Origin: JAFMDF01 sp965277445
GTDB taxonomy: Bacteria; Bacteroidota; Bacteroidia; Chitinophagales; Saprospiraceae
Assembly: GCA_965277445.1 (NCBI GenBank)
Contig: CBDICY010000001.1
Coordinates: 434,001 to 498,000 of the forward strand
DNA: 64,000 bases
Direction of reading: 5' to 3'
Position numbers and translations under genes: made by a program. Each line of letters starts with the position of its first letter. The stretch's first letter is position 1. Shown here one piece after another: positions 9,296-17,866 of this stretch. A model generated the notes under the pieces. The model was not told the DNA's origin. It made no database searches and was given only the letters and a program-made list of their open reading frames with translations.

Positions 9296-9847
9296 ATGAC
9301 CCAGACCTTAGTTAAATATTTAATCTTTTGTTTTTGTTGCCTTTATGGTAACTCGGCAATAGGACAATCCTCCTATCGGCACTCGATCTGTCTGACGATT
9401 CCAGAAATTGCTATTCTCGATATTGAACCTTCTAATTTACCAATTAACTTATCCATAAATGCTCCAACAGAAAGTGGAGAATCCGTGTCGATACCCAAAG
9501 AGGATGCCTCCAAATGGTTGAATTATACTTCTGCTATTTCTCCAAGTGGTGCCAATCGTTCTGTCGCTGCTCAAATTTCGGGCAATTCCATTCCAGAAGG
9601 TCTTCAACTTTACCTAGAAGCCAGTACTTATCAAGGGAATGGAGGAGGAATGTTAGGGAAAGCTATGGGAAAAGTTTCCTTGAATAATAGTCCTAAAACA
9701 ATTATTAGCGATATTGGAAGAGGTTATACGGGAAATGGTAATAATAACGGACATCAATTGATCTATTCTTTGTCTATTGCCAATTATGAAGCTTTAAAAG
9801 CGGAATCAAGTCAGCAGGTAACGGTCATTTTTACGATAACGGAATAG
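9296..9847 (+). CDS. Exported Ig-like putative surface-fibre subunit (paralogue of the gene at 4748)
   Basis: A 183-residue protein with a Sec signal (about 1-23, ending AIGQ). It shares ordered sequence blocks with the 193-residue protein at 4748: IPEIAILDIEP, KWLNYTS, ISDIGRGYTG, NNNGHQLIYSL, and the closing strand VTVIFTITE. It lies 70 bp after the usher-like gene and 20 bp before another small exported protein, so it is probably in the same operon. No named family is recognised. A role as second subunit or minor pilin is inferred from paralogy and context. Confidence 0.68.
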   Translation: MTQTLVKYLIFCFCCLYGNSAIGQSSYRHSICLTIPEIAILDIEPSNLPINLSINAPTESGESVSIPKEDASKWLNYTSAISPSGANRSVAAQISGNSIPEGLQLYLEASTYQGNGGGMLGKAMGKVSLNNSPKTIISDIGRGYTGNGNNNGHQLIYSLSIANYEALKAESSQQVTVIFTITE

Positions 9848-9867
9848 CGTTTTATAAACTATATTTT

Positions 9868-10347
9868 ATGCAATTAGGCTTTAAGCAATTTTTGATTTTG
9901 GTAGCTTCCCTACTAGCATTTACGCAGTTTTTATCTGCACAAGGAAAACCTAGTATTCATGTGAGTGCAGCGAGAAGTTTTTCTGATTTTGAAGCGGAAC
10001 TACCAGAAGCTGGGAGTGATATAGCTGCTACTTATACGACTAGACAAGCTTTGATTAACCTATCTCTAAGGTCTTTTGGGAATTATCGAATTACCGTTCG
10101 GCAGGAAGATACTAATTGGGATAGTCAACTAGGTTTTTATGTGCGTAGAACAGGCAATGGTTCAGGGAGAGGGTCTATATTTGGGGGGACTAATTTTCTG
10201 AAATTAGATAGTTTTGACCAAGTTTTTTTTGAAGGTTTTTATACTCGAAGTAATATTCCTATTCAATATGAGTTTCGAAACTTATCCGTTTTAGTACCAG
10301 CGGACGGACATACCTCAGCGGTTATTTATACGATTACTGGTTTTTAA
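9868..10347 (+). CDS. Small exported protein of the surface-fibre locus
   Basis: A 159-residue protein with a Sec signal (about 1-25, ending LSAQ) and no recognised domain. It is not clearly homologous to the two paralogous subunits. It shares their size class, export, beta-rich composition and a C-terminal hydrophobic alternating strand (SAVIYTITGF). It is the last gene of the run, 20 bp behind the 183-residue subunit. An anchoring, initiating or tip subunit is one reading (inference). The Tyr/Phe-rich middle would be consistent with a beta-sandwich. Confidence 0.6.
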   Translation: MQLGFKQFLILVASLLAFTQFLSAQGKPSIHVSAARSFSDFEAELPEAGSDIAATYTTRQALINLSLRSFGNYRITVRQEDTNWDSQLGFYVRRTGNGSGRGSIFGGTNFLKLDSFDQVFFEGFYTRSNIPIQYEFRNLSVLVPADGHTSAVIYTITGF

Positions 10348-10386
10348 GAACGATGAATTGGGAATTGTTTAATACAACACCCCTAA

Positions 10387-11703
10387 TTATTCTAATGCTT
10401 TGATATAAGTTCCAAATCTTTCCATAGCAACCCCTAAATCGGCAATATTAAAACAAGGATAAACAATCCGAAACAAGCCTCGTTTACTATGGCCAAATCC
10501 TTCTCCTGGTGTCAGTAAAACACCTGTTTTATGATATAAATCCTCCCAGAATTTAGTCTCTGCTTTTTGCGTCGGTTTCTTTAAAAACTTGGCACAATCT
10601 ATCCAAATAAATAAGCTACCTCTTGATGGCACATAAGGAATATCCAAAGCCCGTAATTTTTCAATCATAAACACATAAGCATCTGTCAATGCTTTTTGAT
10701 TATGCGCAATGTAGGTTTCCATAAAATTATGGTCTGCCATAATTTCGGACAATAACCATTGGGTATGATTGGACACTAAATGAGAGACATTCAAATTATC
10801 ATAGGCTTTAATCAAGGCATCATTTAAAGAATAGAGCATCCCAACTCTAAATCCAGAAATGCCTAAATCTTTAGAAAGCGCATACCAAAGATGTAAATAA
10901 GGACTTTGTTTGGCTTGCATAATTTGCCCAAAAGAGACAAATGCTCTTTGTTTTTTATAATCTTTTTTGATAGCTGGATGCTTGGTATCTAGTAAAGATA
11001 AAGCATATATTTCATTGACAATCAGATGTATTTTATTTTTGATGCACCAGTTAGCGACCTTTTCTAATCGCTTGATGGGATACATTCCACCTGTTGGATT
11101 ATCAGGAGTCGTTAACACTAATACCTTAAAGGTTTTTCCTTGAGCTTCAATATATTTTTTTGCCTTTTTAAGTTGTTTAATTTTTAAAATGGGCTTTTCC
11201 GAAATCTCTGAAATTTCATGGTGGGTAATTAAATTATATCGTTCCATGCCTGCTTTATTCCCTACATCTTGCTTGTAAACGGGATAACTAGGAGTTGGAA
11301 AAACAGCCACATCCCCACGATTTCCCAACAACCAAGCAGTCATTTCTATAACCGCAGAAGCACCAACGGAAACGGCTAAATGATCAGGATTAATCGGACT
11401 TTTTGTTAAAAAACGAGCTAAAAAATTAGCCATTGTCAATCGGAAACTTTCATGCCCCAAACAAGAAGTATAATTAGGTACCCAATCAGGAATAGATTTT
11501 TCTAAGCTTAATAACTCCATTTTTTCCTTTAATAAATGCCAACTCTGTTTATTCTCTGCGGTGTTTAAAGGGAATTTTCCGTTTGGATTATCAGTAGGAT
11601 GGTACATATCGGCACTCGCCTCGAAGAAGTGGTCGAAGTCTACTCTAAGTTGGGTATGAAAGGCGGTTTGACCTCTTTTGGAAAGGGTTTTGATGTTTTT
11701 CAT
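10387..11703 (-). CDS. PLP-dependent class I/II aminotransferase
   Basis: A 438-residue cytosolic fold-type-I PLP enzyme. Clear motifs are PDNPTGG (200-206), the PLP Schiff-base lysine in ALSKDLG (Lys278) and the substrate-carboxylate arginine in GFRVG (Arg286). The ALSKDLGISGFR arrangement is typical of the ACC-synthase/aspartate-aminotransferase-like group. The specific amino acid cannot be told. It is convergent with the surface-fibre locus, with a 39-bp gap. On its own side it follows the Gfo/Idh gene, separated by a terminator-like palindrome and heptamer repeats. Confidence 0.87.
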   Translation of the reverse strand: MKNIKTLSKRGQTAFHTQLRVDFDHFFEASADMYHPTDNPNGKFPLNTAENKQSWHLLKEKMELLSLEKSIPDWVPNYTSCLGHESFRLTMANFLARFLTKSPINPDHLAVSVGASAVIEMTAWLLGNRGDVAVFPTPSYPVYKQDVGNKAGMERYNLITHHEISEISEKPILKIKQLKKAKKYIEAQGKTFKVLVLTTPDNPTGGMYPIKRLEKVANWCIKNKIHLIVNEIYALSLLDTKHPAIKKDYKKQRAFVSFGQIMQAKQSPYLHLWYALSKDLGISGFRVGMLYSLNDALIKAYDNLNVSHLVSNHTQWLLSEIMADHNFMETYIAHNQKALTDAYVFMIEKLRALDIPYVPSRGSLFIWIDCAKFLKKPTQKAETKFWEDLYHKTGVLLTPGEGFGHSKRGLFRIVYPCFNIADLGVAMERFGTYIKALE

Positions 11704-11718
11704 AAATGATAACGTTAC

Positions 11719-11754
11719 AAAAAAATGGTCTCCAATTTTTAAAAATTGGAGACC
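11719..11754 (-). terminator. Perfect 28-bp palindrome with T-run on the minus strand
   Basis: Positions 11727-11740 and 11741-11754 are exact complements with no spacer. Read on the minus strand the stem is followed by ATTTTTTTG, giving an intrinsic-terminator layout after the Gfo/Idh gene. The stem ends only about 24 bp before the aminotransferase start codon, so it could also act as an attenuator or a dimeric-regulator site. Confidence 0.6.
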
Positions 11755-11800
11755 TATGGAGTTATTCGTAAATTTTGTTTGCTATTAATTTGCTGGATAA

Positions 11801-11885
11801 AAAATCATAAATCTTACATCATATATCATCAATCATAAATCTATTACGTTTTGTTTAGATGGATTTATGAACTATGATTTTTTTT
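11801..11885. repeat. Heptamer repeat AATCATA with inverted partner
   Basis: The left half runs in 7-nt words AATCATA, AATCTTA, CATCATA, TATCATC, AATCATA. The right half (about 11860-11885) has the complementary ATTTATG/AACTATG/ATTTTTT words, so the unit can fold. A close relative occurs at 47280-47380. Confidence 0.65.
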
Positions 11886-11890
11886 CCTGG

Positions 11891-13240
11891 CTAAACCACT
11901 TTCGTCACCCCAGGCACAGGAATAGGATACCGCCCATCCGCATCAGGCATTACTTGTGGATTAGCGTTCCAATCATATTTTGCAGGAGACAAATCTATGG
12001 TAGAATTAATCGCATCCTCCCATTCAATAGTTTGTCCTGAATAAGTCGCCATTCTACCTAAAATAGAAGTCATGGTTGCTTTTGCTCCATTTTCTGCATC
12101 GGCATATTTATACTCTCCTTTTGCCACCGCTTCAAATAATAAATCGTGTTCTACTTGATATGGATTTTTGTCCTTTTTATCATTATGATTCATAATGGTA
12201 TACCCACTTTTTGTCTTGATCACTCCAGGTTTTGGTGCTGAACCATTAGTACCATGAAAAGCCTCGGTAACTTTATTTTGACAACCTTTAATATGCCGAC
12301 ATTGACTAGACATAATCGAACCATCTGCATACTCAAACTCTACAAAGTGGTGGTCAAAAATCTCTCCGTGGTCTTTGCCATTTCTCACTTCTCGACCGCC
12401 CATACCACTTGCTCGCACAGGGTATGCTTGCTTCACCCAGTTGCCGACATCTAAATTATGAATATGCTGCTCCGTAATATGGTCTCCGCATAACCAATTG
12501 AAGTAATACCAATTACGCATTTGGTACTCCATTTCTGTTTGCCCTGCTTGTCTTGGTCTGACCCAAACCCCTGCACTATTCCAATAAACTCTAGAGTGGA
12601 TAATATCGCCAATAATGCCATTATGTAATTTTTCTACCCATTCAGTATATATTTTTTGATAGTGTCGTTGTAAACCTACGACCACATTTAATTTCTTCTT
12701 TTTAGCTTCTTCTGCCGCTGCTAATACTCGTCTAACCCCTGGTGCATCTACTGCACAAGGTTTTTCCATAAAAACATGCTTATTTTGATTAACCGCCTCT
12801 TCAAAATGAATAGGTCTAAAACCTGGTGGCGTTGCAATAACTACCACATCACAAAGAGGAATCACTTGTTTATACCCATCAAATCCATCAAACTTATGCT
12901 CCTCTGGTACGTCAATAAAAGGACGCATATCTTTCAATTCATCAGACGACCAATCTTGAAATTCAGCACTATAAATTTTCTTATAACATTTATCTAAATT
13001 GTCTCTAAAAGCATCTGCCATAGCGACTAATTTAACATTCTGTCCAGAACTTAAAGCTTGTACAATAGCGCCTGTTCCTCTACCCCCACAGCCAATTAAG
13101 CCGACTTTTATCGTATCTGAGCCATCAATATGTGCCTTTGCAGAAACTAAAGACGGGGCAAGCAGCATGCTACCTGCAACTAAACCCGAAGTTTTAACAA
13201 AATCTCTTCGATTTATTCCTGAATTGCTTTGATTTTTCAT
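11891..13240 (-). CDS. Tat-exported Gfo/Idh/MocA family oxidoreductase
   Basis: A 449-residue NAD(P)-dependent sugar-type oxidoreductase. A twin-arginine signal (NRRDFVKTSG, Arg11-Arg12) precedes a hydrophobic stretch ending near VSAKA. The Rossmann motif is GCGGRG (50-55 region) and the family EKP motif is MEKPC (EKP 159-161). The C-terminal domain has the motif-rich layout common in exported Bacteroidota and Planctomycetota members (WYYFNWLCGDHITEQHIHNLD). These enzymes oxidise or reduce sugars, inositols or glycosides, and some remove protecting sugars. The exported isomerase-like protein at 2249 may belong to the same physiology (inference). Confidence 0.88.
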   Translation of the reverse strand: MKNQSNSGINRRDFVKTSGLVAGSMLLAPSLVSAKAHIDGSDTIKVGLIGCGGRGTGAIVQALSSGQNVKLVAMADAFRDNLDKCYKKIYSAEFQDWSSDELKDMRPFIDVPEEHKFDGFDGYKQVIPLCDVVVIATPPGFRPIHFEEAVNQNKHVFMEKPCAVDAPGVRRVLAAAEEAKKKKLNVVVGLQRHYQKIYTEWVEKLHNGIIGDIIHSRVYWNSAGVWVRPRQAGQTEMEYQMRNWYYFNWLCGDHITEQHIHNLDVGNWVKQAYPVRASGMGGREVRNGKDHGEIFDHHFVEFEYADGSIMSSQCRHIKGCQNKVTEAFHGTNGSAPKPGVIKTKSGYTIMNHNDKKDKNPYQVEHDLLFEAVAKGEYKYADAENGAKATMTSILGRMATYSGQTIEWEDAINSTIDLSPAKYDWNANPQVMPDADGRYPIPVPGVTKVV

Positions 13241-13280
13241 AAAGAAGTATGTTTGAATGATGAATAATTATATAGAGGCG

Positions 13281-13357
13281 TCAGGTGTCGGGCACTAGGT
13301 ATCAGGTGTGACGGGAATACGTCTAGCCTTATACCTAGTACCTGGTACCCGATACCT
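13281..13357. repeat. Heptamer repeat hairpin GGTGTCG/ACCTAGT
   Basis: The left arm reads GGTGTCG, GGCACTA, GGTATCA, GGTGTGA with a 7-nt period. The right arm reads ACCTAGT, ACCTGGT, ACCCGAT, ACCT with the same period and is roughly complementary to the left. It lies between two minus-strand genes. Confidence 0.7.
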
Positions 13358-13362
13358 TTTTA

Positions 13363-14394
13363 TTAGTCCCCAAGTACCAACAACCAAAAAGCTGCTCGTT
13401 CTTCTGGAGTTGGCTGCTTAGCGGGTTTGACAATTCTAAATCCAACAAAAGGAGAATCGGTATTCCACCAAAAACTCTTTGGAATTTGTGGGTCTCTTTC
13501 TTTCCATTTACTACTTGACCGAATTCTTGCCGCACAACGATGGTCTTCTTTGGAATCATCCCAACTACCACCTCTTACGGTTCTAGGATGCAATCGAGTT
13601 GGTTGTATCCAAGGATTAACGTCCGTTGCCATTTCCGCAGCTATAGTGGCATAAGCATCTTTTTTATATTGGTCTAAAGTCCATTCTGATACATTTCCTA
13701 ACATATCGTATAATCCCCACGCATTCGGTTTTTTACTGCCCACTTTATGGTATTTTTCCGAACTATTATCATAATGCCAAGCATAATCATCTAATAATTC
13801 GGTATCATCTCCATGATAATAAGCAGTCGTACTACCAGCTCGACAAGCATATTCCCATTCTGCTTCGGTTGGTAAGCGATAAAAATCGCCCGTTTTGTCT
13901 GTTAACCATTTACAATATTGCAAGGCAGAAAACTGGGTCATACTAACCGCAGGAAATCCTTCTTTGCCCATCCCAAAAGTAGGATCTTCATAAGGTGGAC
14001 TAGGTCTAGCGAAAGCATCCGCATTCCAGTCTGTTCGACCTTCTGGTGCTTTGTCTAATTCCTTCTCCCGAAAGATATTGAATTCATCAAAAGTCACTTC
14101 ATGTACGCCAATGTAAAATGCTTCGATTTTGACTTCTGTCTGTGGGCCTTCATCTTCTTCCCGATTTTCTTCTCCTGCTGGACTGCCCATTTGATAAGTT
14201 CCTGCTGGAACTAATGCCAATTTAAAAGAAACATCCGTTGCAGGTATTTTAGCGTCTATAATATTACTTTCTGTAGTGGTAACTGTTTTAGTAATAGTAT
14301 CTTTTACCTCCTCTTTAGCCATTTTATTTTGACCAGTTGTAGCACAAGCACATAAAGAAGAAAGGAGTACGAATAATAAAAATTGTTTCAACAT
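13363..14394 (-). CDS. Formylglycine-generating-enzyme (SUMF1/FGE-sulfatase) domain lipoprotein
   Basis: A 343-residue protein with a lipoprotein signal (lipobox LCAC near residue 17) and an FGE-sulfatase domain over about residues 55-330. Visible family blocks are TYQMGSP, RLPTEAEWEYACRAG, LGNVSEWT, VRGGSWDD and a closing VGFRIVK. True FGEs convert a sulfatase cysteine to formylglycine and need a cysteine pair. Here only CAARIRSSS-type positions are seen, and no sulfatase is nearby. It may be one of the many non-catalytic or ergothioneine-synthase-like relatives used in Bacteroidota as surface or gliding-associated proteins. It lies upstream of the Gfo/Idh gene on the same strand. Confidence 0.85.
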   Translation of the reverse strand: MLKQFLLFVLLSSLCACATTGQNKMAKEEVKDTITKTVTTTESNIIDAKIPATDVSFKLALVPAGTYQMGSPAGEENREEDEGPQTEVKIEAFYIGVHEVTFDEFNIFREKELDKAPEGRTDWNADAFARPSPPYEDPTFGMGKEGFPAVSMTQFSALQYCKWLTDKTGDFYRLPTEAEWEYACRAGSTTAYYHGDDTELLDDYAWHYDNSSEKYHKVGSKKPNAWGLYDMLGNVSEWTLDQYKKDAYATIAAEMATDVNPWIQPTRLHPRTVRGGSWDDSKEDHRCAARIRSSSKWKERDPQIPKSFWWNTDSPFVGFRIVKPAKQPTPEERAAFWLLVLGD

Positions 14395-14484
14395 AAAAAA
14401 TGAGTGTGGCTATAAATAATTATTTTTACAATATAAGATCCGTGATAATTTATTCTGTATCTCGAATAATTATTTTGTATTTAA

Positions 14485-14539
14485 AAATCCGTTGGGAATA
14501 AAATCCGTTGGCGTATAACGCATACCAAGCAGAGCTTGG
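14485..14539. repeat. Dispersed AAATCCGTTGGG word and small hairpin
   Basis: AAATCCGTTGGG occurs at 14485-14496 and nearly again at 14501-14511, followed by the hairpin CCAAGC-AGA-GCTTGG (14525-14539). The same word occurs near 2197-2223, in altered form near 31192-31232, and once near 56697-56709. Confidence 0.5.
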
Positions 14540-14553
14540 CGCTACAGAAAATA

Positions 14554-15144
14554 TCATTTTTGGTATCGAAATTCAAAATTAACCGCAATGTCATCCCCAC
14601 AAACAATCTGCCCGAACATAGCAGAAGGTGGTTCGATGTCAAATTCACTAAACTTCAATGGCTTGCTACCTTTTAGGGTAATACCCTTATCCGTTTTTTG
14701 TCCCATTACTTCAATCTCAATTGCTTTTTCTAAACCAACCATTTTTAAAGTACCTTTAGAAATTAATTTGAAATTACCACTATCATCCATATCAGAAATA
14801 GTAGCAGATTCACTTTGTTGGTAAGAAATAACTGGATGTTCTGTTGCTTGTAAAGCCTTTGTAATTTTGGCATTCATCGAAGCACCACGTCCTCCGTCCA
14901 TACTCTTGACGACAACGCCAAAAGCAAAACTATCAATGGTGTTTTCATTGTCTCCAGCTAAAATTAATGCTTGTGGCACATCTTGTACTTCATTGACGGC
15001 TACTGTCCAACCGTGTAAAGTAGACGTACCCGTTACAGTAATGGTGGCAGCGCTATCAACTGCTAAATGATAGGATTGCGCCGAAGCCAAATTAGTAAGG
15101 ACAAGGCTGATGGCAAAAACTAGGAATAGATGAAATGATTTCAT
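14554..15144 (-). CDS. YceI family exported lipid-binding-like protein
   Basis: A 196-residue protein with a Sec signal (about 1-23, ending ASAQ) and a YceI-like lipocalin-type beta barrel. Family features are the early TSTLHGWT segment, the central GGRGASMNAKITKAL segment, and a KGTLKMVGLEKAIEIEV block where YceI proteins usually have G-x-L-T-I-x-G-x-T-K/R. YceI proteins bind polyisoprenoids or amphiphiles in the periplasm. It lies between the MFS transporter and the FGE protein on the same strand, with gaps that argue for separate transcription. Confidence 0.82.
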   Translation of the reverse strand: MKSFHLFLVFAISLVLTNLASAQSYHLAVDSAATITVTGTSTLHGWTVAVNEVQDVPQALILAGDNENTIDSFAFGVVVKSMDGGRGASMNAKITKALQATEHPVISYQQSESATISDMDDSGNFKLISKGTLKMVGLEKAIEIEVMGQKTDKGITLKGSKPLKFSEFDIEPPSAMFGQIVCGDDIAVNFEFRYQK

Positions 15145-15230
15145 GATTGTTTACTATTTTTTGTATCATAAAGTCTAAAATTACACAATAACCCTATTTT
15201 TTCAAAGTCTCTTATTAGCCAAAACGTACT

Positions 15231-16742
15231 TTACTCCCCATTCAAATACCCTTTAGCCGTCAAATAAACCCCGCTGGCAAATAATAATCCAATCAATACT
15301 AGAATCCAAAGCGACATACCTAATACATTCACGCCTGCTAAGCCCATTTGTAAAAAGAATAATCCGACTACAAATAATAAGAAAACGCCTAAGACGATAT
15401 TTAAAATAGGCCCCATATCACTCGCCTTATTTGCTATTTTGGTAGTAACCGCCTTTTTAACTAATGCTTCTTCTTGGTAAGATTTAGATCCTAAATAAAA
15501 TAAAATTAGAGAAATAGTACCTGTAACCCAAGTAATAGTAAAAGCATAGCGTAAGGATTCTGCACCATAATCAGCACTTAAATAATCACTTATAATCCCA
15601 ATACCCAACGGTCCTAAGCCTAAACCAATAAAATTAAGGACTAAAAATAAGATAGCAGAAGCTAAGGCTCGTTTTTTAGCATCAATTAAATTATGCGTCA
15701 CGGCAATACTTGGGCCTAAATATAAGGCGGTTAGTAAAGCGGTCATAAAGTAGGTGAACAAGACTACATTTAAATTACCATCAAAAAAGGCAAAATAAGA
15801 AAAGGGTAGATTTAATAAACCTGCAATAATCGGAATCCACATATACCATCGAAGATCTTTTCTACCATATTTATCCGCTAAAAAGCCGCCAAGGAAAGTA
15901 CCGATAATACCTCCAAAACCAGAAGTAATTCCTAGCCAAGTCCCAATATCTTCTACAGGCATTCCGTGGACTCGGGCTAAAAATGGGGCAAAGAAATTAC
16001 CAACGCCATAATTACCAAAGGTGTGTAAACCACAAGCAAATGCTACGAAAATAAAGGTTTTTTTGGATAATAAAATGCGAACAACTTCCCAAAAAGAGGC
16101 TTCCTCTTCCATTGCTTTTTGATTCTCCATTATTTTTGCCGCAGCATCAGAATGCCCTTTTGGTGGTTCTTTGACGGTGAAAAATAATAATAGAGCGTAT
16201 ATAATTCCTGGAATACCAAGGGCATAAAAAGCCATACGCCAACCATAAGTGGCATCAATCCATCCTCCCAAAGAATAACCCGCTAAAATGCCAACATAAA
16301 TCCCCATGGAATAAATGGACAATGCCGTAGCTCGTTGATGCGCAGGAAAGTAGTCAGAAATCATAGAGTGCGCTGGTGGACTGCCACCTGCTTCTCCCAC
16401 ACCAACACCGACTCTAGCCAATAATAGCTGAAAAAAGTTAGTTACTAATCCAGAAATAGCGGTCATCCCACTCCAAATAGCTAGTGACCAAGTGACTACA
16501 TTTCGACGATTGTTTTTATCCGCAAATCGAGCAATCGGTAAACCTAAGGTTACATAGAAAACAGCGAAGGTAAAACCTGTCAATAAGCCTAATTGGGTAT
16601 CTGATAAGCCCAACTCCGCTTTAATAGATTCTTGGATAATGACCAGAATTTGTCGGTCAATAAAATTAAAGGTATAGACTCCTGTTAGGATTAAAAGGAT
16701 ATACGCTTTGTAGCGTTGGCTATACTGTGGATTTTCTGTCAT
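15231..16742 (-). CDS. MFS transporter, spinster-like
   Basis: A 503-residue major facilitator with about 12 membrane helices plus one or two extra C-terminal helices after a linker near residue 430. The opening FNFIDRQILVIIQESIKAELGLSDTQLGLLTGFTF-type segment and the loop 2-3 motif A (GLPIARFADKNNRRNV) are characteristic of the spinster/sugar-phosphate-like MFS group. GVGVGEAGGSPPAHSMISDYFP is another hallmark. Substrates in this group include sphingolipids and organic anions; the substrate here is unknown. It is in line with the threonine-dehydratase-like gene but separated by about 80 bp. Confidence 0.88.
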   Translation of the reverse strand: MTENPQYSQRYKAYILLILTGVYTFNFIDRQILVIIQESIKAELGLSDTQLGLLTGFTFAVFYVTLGLPIARFADKNNRRNVVTWSLAIWSGMTAISGLVTNFFQLLLARVGVGVGEAGGSPPAHSMISDYFPAHQRATALSIYSMGIYVGILAGYSLGGWIDATYGWRMAFYALGIPGIIYALLLFFTVKEPPKGHSDAAAKIMENQKAMEEEASFWEVVRILLSKKTFIFVAFACGLHTFGNYGVGNFFAPFLARVHGMPVEDIGTWLGITSGFGGIIGTFLGGFLADKYGRKDLRWYMWIPIIAGLLNLPFSYFAFFDGNLNVVLFTYFMTALLTALYLGPSIAVTHNLIDAKKRALASAILFLVLNFIGLGLGPLGIGIISDYLSADYGAESLRYAFTITWVTGTISLILFYLGSKSYQEEALVKKAVTTKIANKASDMGPILNIVLGVFLLFVVGLFFLQMGLAGVNVLGMSLWILVLIGLLFASGVYLTAKGYLNGE

Positions 16743-16823
16743 TTTTCGTTTTGATAGTACTCAGTTAAAAACTTTGAAGGCAAGGTAGTAAAATCAAATT
16801 CAAAAAAAAATTATTTTAAGATT

Positions 16824-17777
16824 TTAAAAAGGTAAATTATTCACATCTACATTCCCGCCAGTAATGATAATCCCCACCTTTTTACCAGCAAATCGTTCTT
16901 TTTGCTGTAGTACAGCGGCAAACGGTACGGAACAACTTGGCTCAATAATAATCTTCATCCGTTCCCAAATAATCCGCATAGCAGCGACAATTTCTTCTTC
17001 TGAAACGGTGATAATATCATTGACTAAATTGGTGATAATTTCAAAAGTGTAAGGGCCTAAATTGGTTCGTAGACCATCCGCAATCGTATCGACTCTGGTA
17101 TTATATTGCATTGTCCCACTTTTGAACGACCGATAAGCATCATCTGCCCATTTGGGTTCAGCGCCAACAATTTGAGCGTTTGGTAATAATGCTTTGGTAC
17201 TAATGGCGGTACCACTCATCAAACCACCGCCACCAACAGGTGTCATCATCACTTCTAAGTCGGCAATTTCTTCAATGAATTCTTTAGCACAAGTCGCTTG
17301 TCCTGCAATGACATCATAATTGTTATAAGGATGTAAAAAAGTAGCGCCTGTTCGTTCAACTACTTTTTCTAAGGTATTTTCTCTAGCGGCTAGGGTAGGG
17401 GCGCAAGTGATAATTTCTGCACCATAACCTGCTGTGGCGGCTCTTTTAATACTTGGGGCATTTTCTGGCATCACGATATAGGCAGGAACGCCATGATTTT
17501 TAGCAGATAAAGCAACCGCTTGGGCATGATTCCCCGATGAATGCGTCGCAACGCCTTTGGCTCTTTCTTCGTCCGTTAAGGCTAAGATAGCATTAGCCGC
17601 ACCTCTCATTTTAAAAGCGCCTATTTTTTGGAAATTTTCACATTTGAAATAGATTTCTGCGCCACTCATTTCATTAATGGCGCTAGAACTCATGACGGGT
17701 GTCTGGTTGATGTAGGGCTTAATACGTTGGTGGACTTTTTGGATTTCTTGGAAGGTTGGAATGCTTGTTAGTTTCAT
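16824..17777 (-). CDS. Threonine/serine dehydratase-like PLP enzyme (fold type II)
   Basis: A 317-residue fold-type-II PLP enzyme. The Schiff-base lysine lies in GAFKMRGA (Lys56), and the phosphate-binding glycine loop GGGGLMSG lies near residue 187. The length and absence of a C-terminal ACT domain fit catabolic threonine ammonia-lyase, serine racemase or serine dehydratase rather than biosynthetic IlvA. It would deaminate Thr/Ser to 2-oxobutyrate/pyruvate. The neighbouring menA has an unrelated function, so the context does not refine the call. Confidence 0.88.
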   Translation of the reverse strand: MKLTSIPTFQEIQKVHQRIKPYINQTPVMSSSAINEMSGAEIYFKCENFQKIGAFKMRGAANAILALTDEERAKGVATHSSGNHAQAVALSAKNHGVPAYIVMPENAPSIKRAATAGYGAEIITCAPTLAARENTLEKVVERTGATFLHPYNNYDVIAGQATCAKEFIEEIADLEVMMTPVGGGGLMSGTAISTKALLPNAQIVGAEPKWADDAYRSFKSGTMQYNTRVDTIADGLRTNLGPYTFEIITNLVNDIITVSEEEIVAAMRIIWERMKIIIEPSCSVPFAAVLQQKERFAGKKVGIIITGGNVDVNNLPF

Positions 17778-17866
17778 GTTGTGCGTTTTTCATAGGACTG
17801 CGCCCCATGTTAAGATATGTCGTCCCGTTGGGACTTTTAGATTTAATCTATGCTTAGATTCATTTA

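Noticed and set aside
13363..14394. Active sulfatase-maturing enzyme
   Set aside because: No sulfatase gene is nearby and the catalytic cysteine pair is not evident, so only the domain name is kept.
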